Assembly (NCBI GenBank): GCA_913054215.1
Contig: CAJXJE010000003.1
Span: 1 to 18,196 of the forward strand
Source: an uncultured Candidatus Peregrinibacteria bacterium
GTDB taxonomy: Bacteria > Patescibacteriota > Gracilibacteria > Peribacterales > Peribacteraceae
Direction of reading: 5' to 3'
Length of the DNA stretch: 18,196 nucleotides
The first letter of the stretch is position 1; each line of letters begins with the position of its first letter. The notes under the pieces were generated by a model. The model searched no databases. It worked only from the letters and a program-made list of their open reading frames with translations, and was not told where the DNA came from. This document shows, piece by piece, positions 12,888 to 18,196 of this stretch. The translations under genes were made by a program, and so were the position numbers.

Positions 12888-15260
12888 TTATTCCCGCAAG
12901 AAGTTTGGCAAGATGAGTGGTGCTTTCAAATCTGGAAGCTTTTCAATAGTTTCTAAATCTTCGAGAGCTACTTTTCCGATGTACAACCTTTGGAGTGTAT
13001 TTCCATCTGCTACGAATTTTTCAATAGCGCGTAATCCACGTAGGTACACAACGCTTTTGGTAAATCCTCCATTGTCTGATGTGTCTCCTAACCCTCGTTT
13101 CATAGCCACAGATTGCTGTAGAGCTTTTTCTGGTGTGTAGCCAAGTTCTGTCTGAAGGAATGTACGTGTTTGTGCAAGGGAGTGTTCTAGACTGTACTGC
13201 AAACCAAGAATATTTTTGTAGGGACTAAAGAATTTCTCTGCATGTGGGCTGAGGACACCTTGTTCGTTGTAGATAGCCAGCCCCTCTTGAGTATCGAGGT
13301 AATTGGCACATCCACGTCTCAGAATTTCATACGATTGATGACTTCCATTTTCAGATGTGAGTACATGTGTTTCAATTTCATGTGCAATGAGTGAAGCTAT
13401 GTGTTCTTCGGTAAAGGTTGCGTCTTCGCGAATATAGATCTTTGTTCCTCCGACAGTTACTCTTGCGACGATCTTTGATCGTATACTGACTTGCCAATCA
13501 TGGAGACCATAGGACTCCAGTGCTTGCTCAAATCTCTCTACGGCTTTTGTAGCAGAAAGCAGATCTTTGCCTTTAGGCTCAAGATCACAGGCGATGCGTT
13601 CATCAATTTTCTTTTGTGCAGCTTTTAGCAATGTCTTATCTAGCGTACCAAAGAGTGCAATGGATGCTGCGGTAAATTCTTTGTTGTGTCCACGAGATTT
13701 GAAAAGATCAATACGCAGGAGGAGTTCCTTCCTCTTTTTTTCCAGGAGGATACCAAGAGGTGAGTCATCGGTAATTTTTTCCCGAAGTCTATCAGTAGAA
13801 GCGTCTAGGTCTGCACCAATTTCAGAGTAGGTGAATGTAGGATTATAGAGTTCATCTTCTTGGAGTCTTTCCATCTCCTCTTCTAAGTTGAGAGGCTTGA
13901 TGTGCTTGAGGACTAGTAACTCTTTATCAAGCTTGCTTAGTAGCCGGTCTAGGCCACGAACATCAGTTTTCTTCACAACGGTTTTCTTATGCGTGGATTC
14001 TATTTTTTTGGTGGGATCAATCAGAAATCCACTCAGGTCTCGGGAGCCGACTATTGCCCTATGAGAACCCGTTTCTCCGACTTGTACGAGTGTTTGAATC
14101 TTCTGACCACCGAGTGTGAATTTGGTGCGATAGAGCCCTTCAGTTTCATCTGCTTCTGCTCCCTTTTTTTCTAATAGATCAGCAATAAATTTTTTGCTAA
14201 ATGTTGTGCGCTCTTCGCCACTATCGATGGTTGCGACAACTTCAAGGGTAGAACCTTCGCCGAGAATAACTTGGATGGGTTCCTCGAGCCCGAGTGTGGG
14301 TTTACTATTTTCTTGCAAAGACTCTTTCTTTTTTGTTTTGCTGCCAAATAAATCTTGTCCAATACGTACCCCTTTTTCCGGTGAATCTACGGTGATACCT
14401 TGAACGCGGTCGAGCCTGGCTCTGAGTGGTGCCAAGTTTGCAATTTGCACCTGAAGTCCTGCACGTGCGTTTACTTCTAAGAGTGCTGGCCCCATTTGTT
14501 CATCGATAGCAATATCCACAGCGAGGTAACCGATGTTTGTGATTTGCTGTATTTGAGAGCAAATGAGCAGTATCTCATCCCAGAATGGAATGCGATGGCC
14601 TGCTACCTCTTCTCCATGTGGCAATTCTTCAATGATATTGCGATATTGCACTCCGTAGGTGGTTTCTCCTTTTGCTATATCGATACCTATTCCAATGCCC
14701 CCCAAGTGAATATTTGCTTTTCCATCACTTTGGGCAGTGGGAATGCGGACCATTGCCATGACCGGCACCAGATTGAACACAATGACACGAATATCCGGAA
14801 GCCCCACTGGACGAAACCGTGCGAAGCACTCATGCGGTTTTAAAATCTTTTCAAAGAAAGCAGTATCTGGTCTGCCTTGCAGAGAAAATTTACCATCAAG
14901 TATATCTTCGATATGTTCACGCAGCTCTTGGTCTTCCATAGGCATTTTTCCATTGCGTAGGAAACGTCCTTTTTTATCACGACCACGTAGTACAATAATT
15001 CCTTCACCACCAAAACCATGATTGGGTTTTAAGACACACTCATCGGGGAGTTGAGAGAAATCAAATTCCCAGACTTGGTCACGATTTTCGATGCGTCCAT
15101 ACAGCTTTGCAACCGGTATTCCACGAGCAGCAAGGTAGGCTTTTGTCTTGAGTTTGCTATCGGCAAGAGCAGTTGCCTTCTTCGGGTTAAACGGCTTTAT
15201 GTACAGCAGAGTACGTGCATTCAATCCAAGGACGCCGCGATTGGAGAAAAAGGGGAACAT
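12888..15260 (-). CDS. fused RimK-like ATP-grasp ligase, retropepsin-like domain and DUF1704 (HExxxH) peptidase
   Basis: 790 aa with three parts. (1) Residues 1-~305: ATP-grasp domain of the alpha-L-glutamate-ligase-related type, with VLKPNHGFGGEGI (76-88), DIRVIVF (156-162) and the metal-binding LLEVNARAGLQ (Glu262, Asn264). (2) Residues ~328-420: a retropepsin-like/'ATP-dependent zinc protease' (RimB-type) domain with ATIDSGEERTTFS (Asp346-Ser-Gly) and RAIVGSRDLSGFLIDP. (3) Residues ~465-790: DUF1704, the family that includes animal tubulin tyrosine carboxypeptidases of the MATCAP type, with AHEIETH (627-632, HExxxH) and the third-ligand motif TQEGLAIY (Glu659). I infer that it attaches and removes an amino acid or peptide on an unknown target. 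All three motif sets look intact. It starts 6 nt after the 7TM gene with an AGGA site close to its ATG, so the two are cotranscribed. Confidence 0.8.
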   Translation of the reverse strand: MFPFFSNRGVLGLNARTLLYIKPFNPKKATALADSKLKTKAYLAARGIPVAKLYGRIENRDQVWEFDFSQLPDECVLKPNHGFGGEGIIVLRGRDKKGRFLRNGKMPMEDQELREHIEDILDGKFSLQGRPDTAFFEKILKPHECFARFRPVGLPDIRVIVFNLVPVMAMVRIPTAQSDGKANIHLGGIGIGIDIAKGETTYGVQYRNIIEELPHGEEVAGHRIPFWDEILLICSQIQQITNIGYLAVDIAIDEQMGPALLEVNARAGLQVQIANLAPLRARLDRVQGITVDSPEKGVRIGQDLFGSKTKKKESLQENSKPTLGLEEPIQVILGEGSTLEVVATIDSGEERTTFSKKFIADLLEKKGAEADETEGLYRTKFTLGGQKIQTLVQVGETGSHRAIVGSRDLSGFLIDPTKKIESTHKKTVVKKTDVRGLDRLLSKLDKELLVLKHIKPLNLEEEMERLQEDELYNPTFTYSEIGADLDASTDRLREKITDDSPLGILLEKKRKELLLRIDLFKSRGHNKEFTAASIALFGTLDKTLLKAAQKKIDERIACDLEPKGKDLLSATKAVERFEQALESYGLHDWQVSIRSKIVARVTVGGTKIYIREDATFTEEHIASLIAHEIETHVLTSENGSHQSYEILRRGCANYLDTQEGLAIYNEQGVLSPHAEKFFSPYKNILGLQYSLEHSLAQTRTFLQTELGYTPEKALQQSVAMKRGLGDTSDNGGFTKSVVYLRGLRAIEKFVADGNTLQRLYIGKVALEDLETIEKLPDLKAPLILPNFLRE

Positions 15261-15266
15261 AGATTC

Positions 15267-16766
15267 CTATTCTTCTTGTATGTGCTTAAAGACCTCTTGA
15301 AATCGAAAGTACTCCACGAGTCGAAGACCGGTCCATTTACCAAGAGCAATGTTAATGACAATGGTAATGAGAATGAGTTCTGGATAGGCAAGAATGATGG
15401 ATTGTAAAAATGCGAGTTGCACAATGAATACACAGAAGAGTGCGGCCATCACTGTTTCACCTATTCCAAACAGAGCGGTTTTCCATCCTTCCTCAGTTTT
15501 TACATTAAGGAAACTCTCTGCAAGAGTCGACATAATCAGAAGCACGAAGATGGTATCTCCAGAGAGGGTGATGCCTTGGTACGCACCGAGTCCAAGCAAC
15601 ACGAGGAGTGTCAGGCTTACGACCGTTAGAATAATGGCAACTTTTGGAATGTAGAGGAGGCGCCAGCGCTTCATTAATTGCCTGGTGGTGTATCCCGTTA
15701 CCAGGATAAATAGCAGGAACATCAACCCCAATTCCCACCCCAGAGCCAAGAAGCTAAGAGCGAGGATAGATGGCGTGTACAAGCCAAAAGTTGTGATACC
15801 GATGACCTGTTTAAAGAAGGCGAGAATGGTTGCAATGATTGGAAGCATCAGTAGTAAAATTACGGTTTGGGATGGCACACCATGGATTAACATAGAGTTG
15901 ACGAGAGAAGAGAGGACATTCCACGGACGGATACCAGTTGAAGATTTGTCTACGACAAGAAAATCAATATCTCTTCGTGTCAGTTCACTGATAAAGCTTC
16001 CCATATCACCTGCAGACATCAGTGGGTTTACTGCTTCTTTTCGCGTGACCAAAATTTGGTGCGGTTTAATAACGGTGAAAGGACCACCGGCTGTGCGTGC
16101 GAGTGACCCGAGACCGCGGTCGGTAATCAGAATAATTGTTTGGTTGTGAATGGCTTCATACTTGTCGGGGTTTCCTTCTACTGCTCGCATGAGTGCCTGC
16201 AATCCTTTGACACCTTCGGTCCAGAGGACGACAGCTTCTGCCCCGTTGAGTGTAGCGCTTTCTTCGCTAAGCATTGCGAAAATCGACTCTTCGACACCAA
16301 GGGGAATAGTGGTCTTTTCGGGTTGCAGTAATCGCAAATACACTCCTGCTTCTGCCGCTGCTACCAAGTGCAAGTTGAGCTTGTCGAGTGGTATAGAACT
16401 GTCCGCGATCAGCACAATTTTTCGATCGTACACGGTGATTGCTTGTGAAGTTTCTACTGCTTCTCGTTCACCGTTAATGATCGTGGAAATACTCAGTCGC
16501 ATGATGACGACACCCGGCTGGTCTGGTGTGAACACCGCCTCGACAGATCTACTGATGGGCACGGTGCTCTCTCCGCGATACCAGATGTATTGTGTGTTTT
16601 CTCCAAGTCCGTGACTTGCAGATGCGTCTAACACAATGGTACGTCCCACTGGCACCTCATCTGGTCCGGTGATTACCGCACTTAAGGGTTCTGCCTCAGC
16701 GACCTCCTGAGCTAGGACGCTCGGTATGAGGGTAAATAGTAGTATGGCAATTACAAGATTCTTCAT
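15267..16766 (-). CDS. exported PKD-like domain plus seven-helix (7TM_transglut-type) membrane protein
   Basis: 499 aa. A signal peptide (MKNLVIAILLFTLIPSVLAQ) precedes a PKD/Ig-like beta domain (~30-113; GRTIVLDASAS, YIWYRGES, PGVVIMRLSIS). Then follows an alpha/beta external region (~115-295; KIVLIADSS, AEAVVLWTEG, TIILITDRGLGS, DFLVVDKSSTG). The C-terminal membrane domain (~300-482) begins LLMLPIIATILAFFKQVIGITTFGLYTPSILALSFL, the signature of the 7TM domain normally fused to an inactive transglutaminase (7TM_transglut/UUP1-like). Here the transglutaminase is not visible. In other bacteria this membrane protein neighbours RimK-like ligases and retropepsin-like proteases, exactly as here. 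It probably senses or scaffolds the ligase at the membrane. It starts 23 nt after hpf, with its own possible -10. Confidence 0.8.
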   Translation of the reverse strand: MKNLVIAILLFTLIPSVLAQEVAEAEPLSAVITGPDEVPVGRTIVLDASASHGLGENTQYIWYRGESTVPISRSVEAVFTPDQPGVVIMRLSISTIINGEREAVETSQAITVYDRKIVLIADSSIPLDKLNLHLVAAAEAGVYLRLLQPEKTTIPLGVEESIFAMLSEESATLNGAEAVVLWTEGVKGLQALMRAVEGNPDKYEAIHNQTIILITDRGLGSLARTAGGPFTVIKPHQILVTRKEAVNPLMSAGDMGSFISELTRRDIDFLVVDKSSTGIRPWNVLSSLVNSMLIHGVPSQTVILLLMLPIIATILAFFKQVIGITTFGLYTPSILALSFLALGWELGLMFLLFILVTGYTTRQLMKRWRLLYIPKVAIILTVVSLTLLVLLGLGAYQGITLSGDTIFVLLIMSTLAESFLNVKTEEGWKTALFGIGETVMAALFCVFIVQLAFLQSIILAYPELILITIVINIALGKWTGLRLVEYFRFQEVFKHIQEE

Positions 16767-16772
16767 AGATTG

Positions 16773-16778
16773 ATAGTA
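16773..16778 (-). promoter_or_regulatory. possible internal -10 box for the 7TM gene
   Basis: On the minus strand TACTAT ends 6 nt before the ATG at 16766, the same geometry as other leaderless starts in this window. No good -35 is visible, so the gene may rely on readthrough from hpf or on both. Confidence 0.35.
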
Positions 16779-16789
16779 ACGATTCTATG

Positions 16790-17137
<348 letters not shown>

Positions 17138-17145
17138 TACAATTC

Positions 17146-17170
17146 AGGGGAATGAAGCAAGATTTCCCCT
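17146..17170 (-). promoter_or_regulatory. hairpin at the 5' end of the hpf leader
   Basis: AGGGGAA (17146-17152) and TTCCCCT (17164-17170) are perfect 7-bp complements with an 11-nt loop. Given the -10 box at 17178-17173, this hairpin would form at or near the very 5' end of the hpf mRNA, about 9 nt before the start codon. It could stabilise the mRNA or act as an operator. Confidence 0.45.
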
Positions 17171-17172
17171 AT

Positions 17173-17181
17173 ATCATACCA
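17173..17181 (-). promoter_or_regulatory. extended -10 promoter of hpf
   Basis: On the minus strand TGG followed by TATGAT (17178-17173). The predicted start near 17166 gives a ~30-nt leader. No clear -35. Confidence 0.4.
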
Positions 17182-17204
17182 TGTCTTGTTAGGGGGGTAC
17201 TAGA

Positions 17205-17234
17205 TTGGAAATATTGGCTTAAATATGCTATAAT
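17205..17234 (+). promoter_or_regulatory. strong promoter of the terminal orphan gene
   Basis: TTGGAA (17205-17210), an 18-bp spacer and consensus TATAAT (17229-17234) with TGC before it (extended -10). It gives an AT-rich ~20-nt leader without a Shine-Dalgarno, like the promoter at 6230-6258, with which it shares TATGCTATAATA. Confidence 0.75.
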
Positions 17235-17260
17235 AGTAAGAATATTACAAAAACAAACAT

Positions 17261-18196
17261 ATGGCTGTTATAAAGACCATTGATGTACTGGAAAAAGAGA
17301 TTGTTTCTACAACAAATCTCCTCAGAGATGCGCGGAAAAGTAATGAGAAAGCTGATATAGAAAGCCAGCTTGGTGCGCTTCAAGTCTTACTTTTGGAAGT
17401 GAAAAGCAGAAGCGAGAGTGAGCGCAAGACTCTTAGTGAGGAGATATCTCTTGCCGAGACTGAAGTAAAAACTATTGTTGATAAATTTAATGATCTAGAG
17501 AAAACAACTGTGATGATAGGTGTTCGGGCAGAACTTGCTGCTTTTCGTAAAAGTATGACTCCTCCAAAGTCTGAGGAAGATGAGAAAGGGGTAAGCCCGT
17601 GGCTTGTAAATTTAGGTAATGGGATAAAGACTGGTGCAGGTGCAACGTGGATCGGTGCGAAATATGTCGGAGAGAAGGTAAAAGTGAATGCGGTCTATGC
17701 ATGGAAGAACTTCATCGTAAAACCGTTCTCTGCGATTATGGGATATTTCGGCGTCAAAAATATACAGATGCCTCCTGTTGCGCTTCATGCACGGTCGTTG
17801 TTTTTGAGGTTTGTCGGTGGCTTCATGCCAAAGGCAACACGGGAAGCTATGCAGAAGAACTTAGATGAAGAGTTCGCATTCCACGCAATTACTGGTCAGG
17901 TGAAGGCACTTGTTGCAGATCTTAATGCTGTTCGAGCCAGTAAGACGCCACCAGAGAAACCAATCACTTTTGATTTCAATAATCAACTCACGCAGTTTCG
18001 TTTGCTAACAGCAGAAGAACGTAAAGGCATTCCACGCAAAGTTATGGCTGCTGTGAAGGAAGGGAAAACGGAGATTACCTTGGAGACACTTTTTGATGGA
18101 TCTAAGCCGGCGCAGACAGCTGGAACAGAGAGAACTACCGCTGCTATAGCAAGTGCTGAAGCCATTACTGCGAAAGATCTACCAACGGAAACAGCA
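17261..18196 (+). CDS. orphan coiled-coil protein, 3' partial
   Basis: The frame from ATG 17261 stays open for 312 codons to the window edge, so the stop lies beyond. I do not recognise a family. Residues ~1-100 are rich in Glu, Lys, Leu and Ser with heptad spacing (VLEKEIVSTTNLLRDARKS, LQVLLLEVKSRSESERKTL), a likely coiled coil. Residues ~112-190 contain Gly/aromatic stretches (WLVNLGNGIKTGAGATWIGA, FSAIMGYFGVKN) that may contact a membrane but are not clean membrane helices. Residues ~225-312 are helical then Ala/Thr-rich. No signal peptide. Its strong promoter and Shine-Dalgarno-free leader match those of the orphan gene at 6286, suggesting shared expression. It is divergent from hpf. Confidence 0.7.
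   Translation, partial: MAVIKTIDVLEKEIVSTTNLLRDARKSNEKADIESQLGALQVLLLEVKSRSESERKTLSEEISLAETEVKTIVDKFNDLEKTTVMIGVRAELAAFRKSMTPPKSEEDEKGVSPWLVNLGNGIKTGAGATWIGAKYVGEKVKVNAVYAWKNFIVKPFSAIMGYFGVKNIQMPPVALHARSLFLRFVGGFMPKATREAMQKNLDEEFAFHAITGQVKALVADLNAVRASKTPPEKPITFDFNNQLTQFRLLTAEERKGIPRKVMAAVKEGKTEITLETLFDGSKPAQTAGTERTTAAIASAEAITAKDLPTETA

Noticed and set aside
15685..16614. Two plus-strand frames of 154 codons opposite the 7TM gene
   Set aside because: Shadows of a convincingly coding minus-strand gene; basic, Ser-rich products with no start context.

Overview
The window looks like chromosomal DNA from a small-genome bacterium, most likely a member of the Candidate Phyla Radiation (Patescibacteria). 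This is inference: packing is very tight (a 1-bp overlap, convergent stops that abut or overlap), many products are unrecognised or minimal, and there is a short double zinc-ribbon protein of a kind I associate with such genomes. TGA acts as a normal stop (uvrC, the glycosyltransferase), so this is not a lineage that reads UGA as glycine. I cannot fix the phylum; Peregrinibacteria/Peribacteria are plausible.

Layout. 1-1381: two 23S rRNA methyltransferase genes, an RlmD/TrmA-family enzyme cut by the left edge and rlmH. 1500-2991: a zinc-ribbon protein with a hairpin terminator, a small MerT-like membrane protein and a divergent isochorismatase-like hydrolase. 3029-3592 (minus): a low-complexity amphipathic helical protein. 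3593-6285: a sparse, decayed island. It contains an AT-rich minus-strand gene (3927-5426) for an apparent CYTH plus nucleoside-2-deoxyribosyltransferase-like fusion. Around it lie an aquaporin-like C-terminal remnant that still has its terminator, two related gene-end fragments, and a small KTSC-domain frame. 6286-7242: an orphan protein with a possible degenerate FHA domain. 7284-7358 (minus): tRNA-Glu(CTC). 7425-8102: a PH-domain membrane protein, convergent with and overlapping uvrC (8049-10286, minus). 10307-12887: glycosyltransferase, ribosomal protein L25 and a DUF3048 lipoprotein-like/membrane protein, co-directional. 17137-12888 (minus): a three-gene cluster of hpf, a PKD/7TM membrane protein and a fused ATP-grasp/retropepsin-like/HExxxH peptidase. 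17261-end: a coiled-coil orphan gene cut by the right edge.

How the genes work together. The strongest candidate for an unusual system is the minus-strand cluster at 12888-16766. A membrane protein with the 7TM domain normally fused to an inactive transglutaminase stands 6 nt before a single polypeptide that joins a RimK-like amino-acid ligase, a retropepsin-like domain and a DUF1704/tubulin-tyrosine-carboxypeptidase-type metallopeptidase. This reads as a peptide-tag writer and two potential erasers in one chain, tied to a membrane sensor and placed behind a ribosome hibernation gene. A second candidate is the CYTH-NDT fusion, which looks horizontally acquired.

Regulation. Many first genes have a -10 box ending 6-8 nt before the start codon and no Shine-Dalgarno sequence, which predicts leaderless mRNAs. 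Genes inside operons (rlmH, the ATP-grasp gene) instead show AGGA-type ribosome binding sites. Two intergenic spaces (uvrC/glycosyltransferase and tRNA-Glu/PH protein) look like compact divergent promoters sharing bases. All promoter calls are by eye.
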